Origin: Lathyrus oleraceus
Taxonomy: Eukaryota; Streptophyta; Magnoliopsida; Fabales; Fabaceae
NCBI RefSeq assembly: GCF_024323335.1
Contig: NC_066584.1
Coordinates: 273,149,618-273,213,617, forward strand
Length of the DNA: 64,000 nt
Direction of reading: 5' to 3'
A program made the translations under genes and the position numbers. Positions 1-12,665 of this stretch are shown in pieces. The notes beneath the pieces are model-generated. The model was not told the origin of the DNA. It ran no database searches and saw only the letters and a program-made list of their open reading frames with translations. The number at the start of each line of letters is the position of its first letter. The stretch's first letter is position 1.

Positions 1-2717
1 TTGTTATGACTTTTTTAAATGCATTGTGTGACACGTTTGACTAAGACATTTGGTAGGCGCGCGCTTGAGATCCATCTGATCTGCCAGGTCAATTAATGAA
101 CTGGATCCAACGCCTCTCCTTTTTTCTGATTTTTTTAATTTCCATTTTATTTCAAAAATTCATAACTCTCTCATTTTAATTCCAAAAAATATGGGACCAA
201 TTGCGTTATTTCTCTTTTTAATTCTAGTTTCTAAAAATGATTTTTAATATTTTTTATTTTATCATTTGATATTTTTTGTGAATTTTCTCTTTTCTGGTTA
301 TTTTTAATTCATTTTAAATAGTTTTTGATATCCAAAAAATACAAAAATATTTTCTCAACCTCTTTGAATGATGATAGATCTATGAAAAATATTCTCATCA
401 ATTTATTAATTGATTTGATATTTATTTGAGATTTTAGTTCAATTAGGTTATTTTTCTTCATTTTTAATTGATTAAAAATAGTTTCTGACTTTTAAAAATG
501 CTGAAATTTTTTGTCAAACTTTGTTTGACCTTGTTGAACTTGGGATAATTCACTTGGACTTTTCAAAGTTGGTTTGAAGTGATTTTGAAGTTTGACCTTT
601 CTTTAATATTTTAATTCAAGTTTATTTTCAAATATTAAAAATGGCAAAAATATTTTGTTTCTTTCTTGACTTCCAATCTTCATCTCACTTCTGTTTTTTG
701 TGGTTTGACCTTGATCTTCCCTATCTTTGGTCAACATTAATAGATTGGTACATTCCATTTCATCTAATACACTTTATTTCCTTCATTTCCATTATCCATC
801 TTCTTCATCTTCTTCTTCTTCTTTTCTTTTTTGATCAATGAGTTAAAGGTTGATAAGTTAGCATTGATTAGGGAGGTTTAATCTTCCTTGATTCAAATCT
901 AATTCATCTTGATCAAATGATCAAGTGAATGGCTTTGCATTAAGGATAGATTGTTTCTTAAATCATGCAAAGGACTTAAACCAATACAAGATCATTTCTC
1001 ATCTTCTCTTTTGGCATGGCAAGTTGTTGGAACTTGGTTCACTAATCAAGACTTCTAACTTGTGTTGTTGCCTACATTATTATTGACCGGCCTCAGATAG
1101 TTGTGACTTCTACATAAGTCCAATTACGATTGCTTAACATAGCGCTAAATTTGCCTTATGGCACACTAACTACTAACACTAACTATTAACAATTAACATT
1201 TACTTTTTGCTCTTTACTTTTGTGCAATTTACTATTATTGTACATATTATTCATTTGCTTTTTCCTTTCCTCACTTGAGCACATGTTTATGTTAATACAA
1301 TTTGCCTTTTGCTCACTTGAGCACATATTTGTGTATATATCATTGTGCTTGTGTTTTGTTTTGATTGTTGTGGACCAAATGCAAAGAAATGGAAAAATGG
1401 ACTTAGACTTTAGGACTTTCCCTATGCAAATTTGGAGTCAAAGAGCAACTAGGCATTGGGCCTTTAGAGTGCTATAAAAGTCAAAGAGCAACTAGGCATT
1501 GAGCCTTTAGAATGCTATAAATGTTGAAGAGGACTTTGAAAGGACCATTCTCTAAAACTCCTTTTTGTTCATTCTTGATTGTTTGATGGAACTTTTTAAG
1601 TGTGGAACCATTGCCATGAGCTTCTAAGAGAGAGAGATCTAAGATCCATTGAAGAACTTTCCAAGAGCTAAACTGATTATTGATTGCTTGTGCTTACTAT
1701 TATTTTGCTTGCATATTCCAAAGGATGGGAACTACTTGGATCATCAATATGATCTCAAGAGAGGAACTCCATTTGTGGTCTTATTCTATTATCCCTTATC
1801 TCTTGTATGATTATGACTTTAGCCATTCTTCTTCTTCCCTCCACTCTAACCCAAGCCAAAAGCTTTTGTGTAAACATTTAACACTTGTTTTCAACATTAG
1901 AAACCTAAGCCCTATGCTTTTGGTTTTCAAACTTTCTTTTCATAACACTTATTTTGAATTGAATCTTTAAGTCAACTTTGACCATATTTTGTAAATACTT
2001 TTCATTGGTAAATATAACCCATTCACTTGTTTTTTTGTGGTTTCAATGGCCACTTTCTTAATCAAAATTTTCCATAACCTTTAGCCATTAGGTTTGAGTT
2101 ATCCTTGAGGTAGATGTAATACTCACCTATATCCTTAGTGATGGACAATGAGTCTTCCATGCTTATTATAGGGTTAACCCCTCGCTAGCATGTTGAAGCT
2201 ATCCTCACATGGTGGATTTGTGGTTTTGGGTTGAGTTTTCTCCCTTGGATAACAAAAGACCTTAAGGCTTTTGGACCAATCCATTCACCAACTCATTTTG
2301 AGATTTTTACCCCGAACTACGAGGTTTTGATCCTAATCTTTTTTAACATGGTACGTAGGCAATGGGTTTATCCATCCAAACACAAAAATGTAAATAACTT
2401 GTATATTCTCTTCTCGTCTCTTCAATCATGTTTGCACAAACAAATTTTCACAAAATACCAACCTTACAACAAATGTGAAAAGGGCTCCCTAGGAGTACCT
2501 AGGATGTTTTGGGTGCTTAAAACCTTCCCATTGCATAACCAACCCCCTTACCCAGATCTTTGACATTTTTACTAGTTGTTGATTTGATAAAACTTTTAGG
2601 TTTTTGTTCACTTTCTAACCATTCCTTTGGATAAATAGAAGTGCGGTGGCGACTCGACTTGTATGGTTTACCTTAGATTTAATCAATATCTCTAATGGTA
2701 ACGAATACCCCGCTACA
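1..2717 (+). repeat. Left LTR of the Ogre element, 3' part only
   Basis: This corresponds to about 16178-18928 in the right LTR. The LTR ends with ...cgctaca just before the primer binding site. It holds no gene; short open frames here are chance frames shared with the right LTR. Compared with the right copy it keeps a 19-bp segment near 85 that the right copy lost, and lacks about 41 bp near 1595 that the right copy has (about 17766-17806). Confidence 0.93.
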
Positions 2718-2723
2718 GAAAAG

Positions 2724-2741
2724 TGGCGACTCTGCTGGGGA
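2724..2741 (+). other. Primer binding site of the Ogre element
   Basis: The sequence tggcgactctgctgggga begins six bases after the LTR. TGG complements the CCA end of a tRNA. Published Ogre elements use tRNA-Arg; that primer is assumed here from the family, not tested. Confidence 0.85.
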
Positions 2742-2771
2742 ACGAACCTAGAATCTCTGGTTGGTGCACAT

Positions 2772-3857
2772 ATGACTACCAAAGGTGGAATTCAAGGTCT
2801 CCCTTCTGAGTTCCTCATTGCTCAAGCTACCATGTATGGGAAGGCTATGAGTGAGGATGCCTTTGAAGCCATATTTGTACTTCTCATCTATGGGTTAGTG
2901 TTGTTCCCCAACATCGACAAGTTTGTGGATGTGAATGCTATTAGGATTTTCTCTACTCTTAATCCCGTTCTGACTCTGTTGGGTAACACTTATTTTTCTT
3001 TGCATATGAGGAATGCAAAGGGTGGTGGTGCCATTGTGTGCTCTTTGCCTCTGTTGTACAAGTGGTTTATTTCTCACTTGCCGCAGACGGTCGCCTTCAA
3101 GGAAAACAAAGGATGTCTACGGTGGTCCACGAGACTTATGTCTCTCACTAATGATGATATCTTTTGGTACAACCGTGTATATGATGGTGTGCGGATTATT
3201 GACTCTTGTGGTGAATTCTCCAATGTGCCTCTTCTTGGTACATGTGGTGGGATTAACTACAACCCTGTTTTGGCACGTCGTCAGCTTGGGTTCCCCCTAA
3301 AGGATAAACCCATTAACATTCTGTTAGAGGGTGTGTTCTTTCAGGAGGGTAAAGATCCCTAAGGCTTGAAGTCCAGGATGGTCCGTGCTTGGCGCAAGAT
3401 CCATAGGAAAGGAAGAAAGGAGTTGGGACCGGAGAATTGTATTGCTTTGGAACCTTATACTTCTTGGATTAGGAGGAGAGTTGTTGAATACCTCATGCCT
3501 TACGAGTATCCGAGACCTACACCTTTGGTTGTGGTTGGGCCTTCAACCCTCCCTGACCAAGGAGTAGAGGAGTTGAGAGACGAAGACCGTTCACGTGCTT
3601 GGATCCTTGAACGAGAGGAGTTGCTTCAGCAGATCAAGGAGAAGGGTGCTTTGATTGAATTCCTTGAGCATCAGGTTATTGATGATCCTAATGATGCATG
3701 GACTTCTCTACTTCCTCAGTCTTCCAAGTTTTGGAAGAGGAAGTACGACCGACTCGCCAAGGAGAAGGCAGATATGGAGGCAGCCTACGAGGAGGAGGTG
3801 AAGAGGCTTCGTGCATCTTATCTTCCTGTGTCCAGAGCTTTAGATGATTGTTTCTAG
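2772..3857 (+). pseudogene. Ogre ORF1, extra reading frame upstream of gag
   Basis: Ogre-group elements carry an additional ORF between the 5' LTR and gag; its function is unknown. Here one frame runs from the first ATG after the primer binding site (2772) to the stop at 3857 and is broken by a single in-frame TAA at 3360-3362. The upstream half encodes a globular segment of about 196 residues rich in aromatic and aliphatic residues. The downstream half is charged and predicted helical (EEL, KEK, EEEVKRL runs), possibly a coiled coil. The same frame stays open upstream to 2646, but that stretch is LTR. Assignment rests on position and resemblance to Ogre ORF1 proteins; no catalytic motif is visible. 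Confidence 0.8.
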
Positions 3858-4065
3858 GGATCCATAGGATGATCATTTTCCTTCTCTCTTGTATTATATT
3901 TGGTTACCGAAGTTGTACTTCTTTGATGTAAAAATATTTTCCAGATATTATTGATATTGTGTTCCATATAAGATAAATGTTTAATATTTCCCAAAATTTG
4001 CAAATAGAACTCTAAAAGTTCCTCTGAAATAAAAACAACTCATATGCACAAGCATTACATGCATC

Positions 4066-7000
4066 ATGCGCATAAGGAGGTTTTGCTCCAGGCTTCTTGT
4101 CCTATGGTCTAACTCTGTGTTCTTCATTTATTTTGAAGACAAGCTGACTCACCGGTACTACACCAGAGCCAACTCTTCGAAACTGATGGATCATTTGGAA
4201 CAAGAGAACCGCGAGCTGAAAGAGGAAGTAGCCAGATTGAATGCCCTGATGGAGTCATTCATGGCTGCCCAGAGCCAGTCTTCCCCAACACTCTCAACTC
4301 CTCCCCAGAGAACGGTCATTTCTGAGATCGTGACTTCTACTGTGTCTGCTGCAACAGCCCACTTTGCGCTATCTATGCCAGTCGGGTTCCCGTGGGGAAT
4401 GCCTGCCAATTTCATTCCAGAGGGTTTCGCTCCTACCCTTGCTTCTTTGCCGGCATCTAGCCCGGTCCTTTCAGTGCCACCTCCCGTTGTGCATACATTA
4501 CCAAGAGTTGAAGATACCATTTACCATTCTGAACCATCTGAAGGTCCAGATGTTTATGAGAATATGGATGATATGAAAGACCAATTCCTTGAGCTTCGCA
4601 AGGAACTGAAAACTCTGAGGGGGAAAGATCTCTTTGGTAAGAGTGTTGCTGAGTTGTGCCTTGTGCCCAACGTGAAAATCCCTATTAAATTCAAAGTACC
4701 TGACTTTGAGAAGTATAAGGGAAACACATGCCCTCTCAGCCATCTTGTGATGTATGCTCGCAAGATGTCAACGCAAACTGATAATGACCAATTGCTCATC
4801 CACTATTTCCAGGACAGTCTGTCCGGTGCCGCTCTCTGGTGGTACATGGATCTGGAAAGTTCGAACATCCGCTCTTTCAACGATCTTGGCGAGGCCTTCG
4901 TCAAGCAATATAAATATAATGTGGATATGGCTCCTGATAGGGACCAGCTGAGGGCAATGTCCCAGAAAGAGAAAGAGACCTTCAAAGAATACGCCCAGAG
5001 GTGGCGCGAGTTAGCAGCTCAGATAATACCACCCCTTGAGGAGAAAGAGATGACCAAGATCTTCTTGAAGACCTTGAGTTCATTCTATTATGAGAGAATG
5101 ATAACCAGTGCTCCCTCAGACTTCATCGAGATGGTGAATATGGGAATGAGACTGGAAGAAGGGGTCCGTGAAGGACGTTTGACTCGAGATAAAGGCTCTT
5201 CGACAAAGAAATATGGAAGCTTTGAAAAGAAGAAGGAGGGAAAGGCACATGTCGTGTCTTCCCATATCAAGAGAAGACCCTCTGTGAAAAGGAAGATTGC
5301 TCGTCCCATTAATAACCAGCATCAGGTGGCTCATATAGCACCTGTTTTCAGATAAGCCCAACATTATCAACAACAACAAACTCAATAATATTAGCAATAG
5401 CAACGTCCACAACAATAGGCCTACCAACATCGCAATAACAACAATACCAGCACCAGCTATGAGAGGAAGAGGGTCACCTTTGATCCAATTCCGATGACTT
5501 ATGCTGAACTCTATCCATCTTTGATTGATAGAAAGTTAATCACTCCACGAGACCCTCTCGTCGTACCTGCTAACCCCCAGTGGTGGTACAAGCCTGAGCT
5601 TCACTGTGTATATCATTCCGGTGCTCCCGGACATGACGTGGAGAATTGTTATCCCTTGAAGACCAAGGTGCAAGACCTTGTGAGAAGCGGGATTTTGTTT
5701 TTCGAGGACGTAGGTCCGAATGTGAAGAAGAACCTATTGCCCGAGCATGGGAAATCTGTCAATATGGTCCAGGGCTGTCCTGGCAAGTACAAAGTCAAAT
5801 ACGTCAGTCATATCCGATAATCGCTGGTTGAGATGCATCCTTTGCTGTGTGATTATAGCCATTATGAACATGACCACGATAGATGTCGAGTCTGTTCTGT
5901 TAATCAGAGAGGTTGTCGCCAAGTGCGCAAGGATGTTCAGGAAATGTTGGATGAGGGAGTCATTGAGATCCTTCAAAACAGAAATGTTGATGAAGATGCT
6001 GTTGAAGTCAACGTAATTTCTCCGGTATTCCGGATACCCGAGCCTGTTGTCATCAAGTATGATGGTAGAAAGCAGAAGGTTTCTCCTGCTCTGACTATTA
6101 AGCCAGTCGGCCCTGTACCGTATTCTACCGAGAAGGCAGTTCTCTATCGCTACAATGTTGTAGCAGTAGAAAATGGGAAAGAGGTGCCCTTGCCCTCTTC
6201 ATCAGTTGTTAACATTGCTGACGTCAGCGGCCTGACCCGTAGCGATCGTGTTTTTTCGACTCCGTTGAAACCTCAAGTTGATGCTCGAGGAAGTGATAAT
6301 GCTGATTTTGTTGAACGCCCGATTAGGAATGTTGTGAACGCTCTGAATCCGGCACTTGTTGCTAAACCCACCCCTACGTTGAGAACTCCTGCTTCTGCTG
6401 GCCCGAGTGGCAATGCGAAAGAAGATTGTGATGAGATGCTAAGGCTCATCAAGAGAAGTGAGTACAACGTTATAGATCAGCTTCTACAAACGCCATCCAA
6501 AATATCTGTACTATCATTGCTAATGATATCATAACCACACCGAGAAGCTTTTTAGAAGGTGTTGGATGTGGCGTACGTAGATCACGACGTCACAATTGAA
6601 CAATTTGATAGTATTGTTGCAAACATCACCGCTTGTAACAATTTAAGTTTTTGTGATGCTGATCTCCCTGAGGAGGGAAGAGACCACAACTTGGCATTAC
6701 ACATCTCCATGAGCTGCAAAGATGACGCCATGTCCAATGTGCTGGTGGACACTGGGTCATCATTGAATGTATTGCCAAAGTCCACTCTTACGAAGTTGTC
6801 ATATCAGGGGCCTCCCATGAGGCAGAGTGGAGTAGTTGTGCAGGCTTTCGATGGGTCTCGCAAAACTGTGATTGGTGAGGTTGATCTCCCAGTCAAAATT
6901 GGGCCAAGTGATTTCCAGATTACTTTCTAGGTTATGGACATTCACCCATCGTATAGCTGTCTCTTAGGCAGACCATGGATTCACGAGGCAGGCGCCGTGA

Positions 7001-7475
7001 CATCCACCCTACACCAGAAATTGAAATTTGTAAAGAATAAGAAACTGGTGGTGGTAGGGGGAGAAAAGGCTCTCCTGGTTAGCCATTTGTCTTTCTTCTC
7101 TTATATATATGCTGAGGATAAAGTTGGAACTCCCTTCCAAGCCTTATCTATTGGTGAACCTATTAAGAAAGGAACTCCTTCATTTGCTTCCTATAAAGAT
7201 GCAAAGTTGGCCATTGAGCATGGAGCAACTGCTGGCTTGGGGAAAATGATTGAGTTGGAAGACAATAAATCTCGGGCTGGCATAGGGTATTCTTCTGGGG
7301 TATTCAACAAGCAAGGATTGTTCAAAATTGGAGGTTTCATCCACACTAGTCAAGATGAAGAGGCTGCAGCCATTCTGGAAGAAGACGAAGAGGATTCTGG
7401 CAATTTCATTATCCCTGGAGGGGTCTGCAATAATTGGGTCACTGTTGATATTCCGACAGTTATCCATAAGTCAAA
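4066..7475 (+). pseudogene. Ogre gag-protease reading frame, nine internal stops
   Basis: A single frame encodes the structural Gag and the aspartic protease. The first ATG is 4066; the ATG at 4186 (MDHLEQENRELKEE) looks like the more natural Gag start. In order: N-terminal helical segment, Pro-rich linker, retrotransposon Gag core (about 4690-5190), Gln/Asn-rich linker, a CX2HX4-5HX4C-type zinc finger (CVYHSGAPGHDVENC, about 5605-5650), and protease with active site DTGSS (about 6750). Internal stops lie at 5353, 5386, 5392, 5398, 5416, 5818, 6532, 6553 and 6928, with no frameshift between 4066 and 7475. Five of the stops fall in the Gln-rich linker, where each is one C-to-T change from CAA or CAG. 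The final in-frame TAA (7477) overlaps the predicted intron donor. Non-functional. Confidence 0.88.
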
Positions 7476-7739
7476 GTAATGTTCATTGTGTTTAAAAACC
7501 CTTCTCCCATGCCAAAAGGAGAAGTGATGACATTGTTGGCGCATAAATACAATGATGTTTTCATTCAATAAATTCATGTTAAATGTTTGTTTTTCCAATT
7601 ATTTTCCCTTCTCGCTTTTTGCATGAAATTGGTGATCACATAAAACCCTAAATAAGAATAAAATCAATCTTTTCATCTGCATAATGATTTGCTTGGTTTG
7701 AATTCTAAAATCTCTTTTATATCCAAAATCATTATGCAG
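7476..7739 (+). other. Predicted spliceosomal intron of the Ogre element, between protease and reverse transcriptase
   Basis: The donor is gtaatg at 7476 and the acceptor attatgcag ends at 7739, after a T-rich tract. Splicing would join two bases of a codon to one base and give AAG, keeping the same frame and removing the TAA at 7477. A spliced intron at this place is an established property of Ogre elements; the exact boundaries here are my reading. Length 264 bp. Unspliced RNA would end at the protease and spliced RNA would continue into pol. Confidence 0.78.
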
Positions 7740-10700
7740 GTTAATCAAACCCATTGAACATAATGATCAAACACCATCTCCCAACTTTGAATTCCCTGTA
7801 TTTGAGGCGGAAGAAGATGATGTTGAAGATATTCCTGACGAGATTACCCGTCTACTTGAGCATGAGGAGAAGATCATTCAGCCGCATCTTGAGAATCTGG
7901 AAACAGTCAACTTGGGGTCTGAAGATTGTGTGCGAGAAGTGAAGATTGGGGCACTCTTGGAAGAATCTGTTAAGAAGGGGTTGATTGAGTTGCTACGAGA
8001 GTATGTCGACGTCTTTGCTTGGTCATATGAAGACATGCCTGGTCTGGATACAGATATTGTGCAACATTTCCTGCCTTTAAAGCCTGAGTGCGTGCCTGTG
8101 AAGCAGAAGCTCAGAAGAACTCATCCCGATATGGCAGTGAAGATCAAAGAGGAAGTTCAAAAGCAAATTGATGTGGGGTTTCTGGTGACTTCTACATATC
8201 CTCAATGGGTGGCCAATATTGTGCCCGTGCCTAAGAAAGATGGAAAAGTCCGAATGTGTGTGGACTATAGAGACTTGAATAAAGCTAGTCCGAAAGATGA
8301 TTTCCCTCTACCACACATTGATATGTTGGTAGATAATACAGCTAAATTCAATGTCTTCTCATTTATTGATGGATTTTCCTGATATAATCAGATCAAAATG
8401 GCACCCGAGGATATGGAGAAGACAACATTCATCACACCTTGGGGAACATTCTGTTATTGAGTGATGCCCTTCGGTTTGAAGAACGCCGGAGCCACATATC
8501 AATGAGATATGACTACCTTGTTTCACAATATGATGCATAAAGAGATCGAGGTATATGTTGATGATATGATTGCTAAGTCAAGAACGGAAGTTGAGCATGT
8601 AGAGCACTTGTTGAAGATTTTTCAGCGTTTGAGGAAGTTTAAGCTTCGTCTGAATCCGAACAAGTGTACATTTGGAGTCCGTTCCAGTAAGCTATTGGGC
8701 TTTATCGTCAGTGAAAGAGGTATTGAGGTTGATCCTACAAAGGTCAAAGCAATACAAGAGATGCTTGCGCCCAAAACTGAGAAGCAAGTCCGAGGTTTTC
8801 TTGGCCGCTTGAATTACATTTCCAGATTTATATCCCACATGACTGCCACATGTGCACCAATATTCAAGCTCCTCCGGAAAGATCAGTCTCATGATTGGAC
8901 CAAGGATTGCCAAAAGGCTTTTGACAACATTAAAGAGTATTTGTCTGAACCTCTGATTCTGTCTCCGCCTGTGGAAGGAAGACCAATGATTATGTATCTG
9001 ACAGTTCTTGAAGACTCAATGGGTTGTGTCCTTGGTCAGCAAGATGAATCTGGGAAAAAAGAATATGCTATCTACTACCTGAGTAAGAAGTTCACTGATT
9101 GTGAGTCCCGATACTCAATGCTTGAGAAAACATGTTGTGTTTTGGCTTGGGCTGCTAAGCGCTTACGCCAGTATATGTTGAATCATACGACTTGGTTGAT
9201 ATCCAAAATGGATCCAATTAAGTACATATTTGAGAAGCCTGCTTTAACTGGGAGGCTTGCCCGTTGGCAGATGTTGTTATCTGAGTACGATATTGAGTAT
9301 CGAGCTCAGAAGGCCATTAAAGGTAGTATTTTGGCAGACCACTTGGCACATCAACTGATCGAAGATTATCAGTCAGTTCAGTATGACTTCCCAGATGAGG
9401 AGATTCTGTATTTGAAAATGAAAGATTGCGATGAGCCTACACTCGATGAAGGGCCAGAACCTGGTTTCAGATGGAGTATGGTGTTTGATGGTGCTGTAAA
9501 TCAATATGGAAATGGTATTGGGGTAGTGATTATTACTCCTCAGGGCACACATTTTCCGTTTACAGCAAGGCTAACTTTCAAATGCACGAACAATATGGGT
9601 GAATATGAGGCCTGTATCATGGGATTGGAAGAATGCATTGATCTCAGGATCAAACATCTTGATGTTTATGGTGATTCGGCCCTCATTGTTAATCAGATTA
9701 AAGGCGAGTGGGAAACGAATCAGCCTGGCCTCATTCCATATAGGGATTATGCGAGGAGGATTTCAACGTTCTTAATTGAGGTTGACTTCCATCATATTCC
9801 TCGAGATGAGAATCGGATGGCAGACGCTCTCGCTACACTTGCTTCGATGATTGTGGTAAGAATTTGGAATGAAGTTCCCAATATCACTATGATGCGCTTG
9901 GACAGACCAGCTCATGTATTTGCAGTAGAGGAGGTGCAAGATGATAAGCCGTGGTATTATGATATCAAGTGTTTCCTTCAGAGTCAGATTTACCCACCTG
10001 GGGCATCTGTGAAAGATAGGAAGACTTTGAGGAGATTGTCAGGCAGTTTTTACCTCAATGGTGATGTGCTTTATAAGAGAAATTTTGATATGGTGCTGCT
10101 TAGATGCGTGGATAGACACGAAGCAGCCCTGTTAATGACTGAAGTCCATGAGGTCTCATTTGGTACTCATTCCAATGGACATGCCATGGCTAGAAAGATT
10201 TTGAGAGCAGGCTACTATTGGCTGACAATGGAGTCTGACTGCTGCAAATACGTGAAGAAATGCCATAAGTGTCAGATCTATACGGATAAGATTCATATTC
10301 CAACGACACTTCTGAATGTGATTTCATCACCATGGCCTTTCTCTATATGGGGAATTGACATGATTGGTATGATAGAACCGAAAGCGTCCAACGGTCACAG
10401 ATTCATCCTCGTAGCAATTGATTACTTCACCAAATGGGTTGAAGCGGCATCTATGCAAACGTAACCAGGCAGGTGATCGTGAAATTTATCAAGAATCAAC
10501 TCATATGCCGGTTTGGTGTGCCAGATAAGATCATTACTGATAATGGATCTAACTTGAACAACAAGATGATGAAAGAGCTGTGTAATGAGTTCAAGATCGC
10601 TTATCATAGTTCTTCTCCTTACAGACCCAAGATGAATGAGGTTGTTGAAGCTACTAATAAGAATATCAAGAAAATTATCCAGAAGATGGTTGTTACATAT

Positions 10701-11198
10701 AAAGATTGGCATGAGATGCTGCCATTTGCTTTACATGGATATCGTATGTCTGTCCGCACTTCAACAGGGGAAACCCCTTTCTCTCTTGTTTATGGCATGG
10801 AGGTTGTCCTCCCAGTAGAGGTGGAGATCCCATCGATGAGAGTCTTGATGGAAGTCAAGTTGACTGATGTTGAATGGGTTCAGAGTCGTTATGACCAGCA
10901 GAATTTGATTGAAGAAAAGAGATTGACTGCCATGTGCCACGGCCAGTTATATTAGCAAAGGATGAAGAAAGCCTTTGATAAGAAGGTCAAGCCTCGTGTG
11001 TTTCGAGAGGGTGACCTTGTGCTCAAGAAAGTCTTGTCTTTCGTGCTCGATTCCAGGGGCAAGTGGACTCCAAACTATGAAGGTCCCTATGTTGTTAAGA
11101 GAGCCTTTTCAGGCGGTGCTTTGATACTTACAACTATGGATGGGGAGGATTTCACTCGTCCTGTGAATTCAGATACAGTCAAGAAATACTTCGCCTAA
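7740..11198 (+). pseudogene. Ogre pol: reverse transcriptase, RNase H, second (archaeal-type) RNase H, integrase
   Basis: The frame continues that of gag-pro after splicing. Reverse transcriptase covers about 8020-8800 with the catalytic YVDD near 8553. Its own RNase H follows (about 8990-9330). A second RNase H with FDGA, EYEA and GDSALI motifs and HHIPRDEN-type end follows at about 9480-9860; this tandem is diagnostic of the Tat/Ogre lineage. Integrase has an HHCC finger (about 10160-10275), core acidic residues in WGIDM, TDNGSN and NEVVEA, and a C-terminal KWTPNYEGPY segment. Breaks: TGA at 8380, 8458 and 8503 inside the reverse transcriptase, a one-base frameshift near 10445-10462, and TAG at 10953. 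The stop at 11196-11198 is the natural end. Non-functional. Confidence 0.92.
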
Positions 11199-11220
11199 AG
11201 ATAAAAAACAGAATAGCTCG

Positions 11221-11370
11221 CTAAGTTGAAAACCCGAAAGGGCGGCTTAGGCAAAAAATGAGCGTCTCGGTGGATTGAATACCCGAAAGGGCGATCCAGG
11301 CAAAAGTTAGAGACATAAAAAATGAATATGTATCCCGCTAGATTGAGTACCTCACCCTGGGGCAATCTAG
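11221..11370 (+). repeat. Three hairpin units with one shared architecture
   Basis: Unit 1 (11221-11250) pairs CTAAGTTG with CGGCTTAG. Unit 2 (11271-11298) pairs TGGATTG with CGATCCA. Unit 3 (11338-11370) pairs CTAGATTG with CAATCTAG. Each has a 4-base A-rich one-sided bulge (AAAA, AATA, AGTA). Inside this is a short C/G hairpin: CCC-GAAA-GGG in units 1 and 2, and CCTC-ACCCT-GGGG in unit 3. Each unit is followed by GGCAAAA. Outer stems differ between units yet remain complementary, allowing G-U pairs. Function unknown. Confidence 0.7.
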
Positions 11371-12665
11371 GCAAAAAAATAGGGATTTCGCAAGTAACTG
11401 CATCCTGACAAGACTTTGTTCTACAAACTGTCATCTGTCAGAGATTCCCGCTCAGTCATCATCAACCGAAGCTTCAAATACATCGGATTCAGAGTTGGTG
11501 GAGAAATGGTCATTATGTTCAATGTTGCCCTTTTCCAATATGTATCACCAATTTCAAATTTGTAAAGATCCATGGAGTCTTGCCATTTGTAGACTACCAT
11601 TCCATCAAATAAATTTGAGCCTTTATCCAATTATTTACACTCTTATTTATTTCTATTCAACAAATGTTTTGTATGTTTTAATTGAGAAATATCATTGTTT
11701 TTAAATAATTAAACGGTTTATAACTAGTTTTTAAACAAAGTGAACATTCACAATGATGAAAGGATATTGGGATGTCTTCAATGCTCTCCCGAGGATGGTA
11801 GGATCCTCGACATGGTAAGGCATTTGTTCATATTCCTGGCATGTTTGTATCCTCTTCCTCCGGAACCTTTTGTGGCTTCCTCTCCCGAGCAGAGTGTGTG
11901 GTAAAGGTGTTCAGCCTCCTTCCTCCTCAGCAGGTGAGAGTTCTTGGTTTAGTGACCTTGGGAGCTCCTGATTGGTGGTTGTGTCCCCACAAAGATCCAT
12001 CATCCCCTTTGATAATTTCCCCAGCGGAGTTGGCTTCCCCAGTAGAATTTATTTGTGCCGTGATCCTGTTCCCAGTTGGATTGGTTGTCGATCGTTCCCC
12101 TGCAGAGGTCCGTGTATCCCTGATCCTCAACGGATGGGATGTTCCCCGCTGAGCCAGACTTTCTCTCTTGAGATGTAGTACCGGGTGTTTATTCAATCAA
12201 TCAGTGGACTTGTTTGTGTTAGATATATTTGTTCTGTCAGCATTCATCATGCATAAACCACGCATATATGCATAGTTTTAACAATCAGATATTCATGTTG
12301 CATTCTTTGCCATATATCTTTGTTTGTTATCTTCTGCTAGTCGGTAATATATCCCTAAGCAGATTATTTATGTTTGATCTCTCCATAAAGAGTCAGCCCC
12401 ATAAGCAGAAAATGTTTATCCTTTCTTCCACATTCCCCACCGAGTTATGTCCTCGTGGATGATGGTTGTTTCTGTTTCCTTCCAACACATATATTGGGAT
12501 GGAACCCCCATTGAGTTATATCCTCATAGGGATGAGTCTTGTTTTATTGTGCATCTCTAGTTTGTTCCTAGATTTGGCTTCTGGAGATTATCCTTGCAGT
12601 TCAAATGAATGATTGCTCAGTAACCAGTAATTATCCATCTTTTCCACGGCGAAGCTTGTGGTTTT

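Noticed and set aside
641..2563. Open frames of 66-110 codons in the Ogre LTRs (also 16819-18774)
   Set aside because: They lie wholly within LTR sequence, recur in both copies and have hydrophobic AT-driven composition with no domain.
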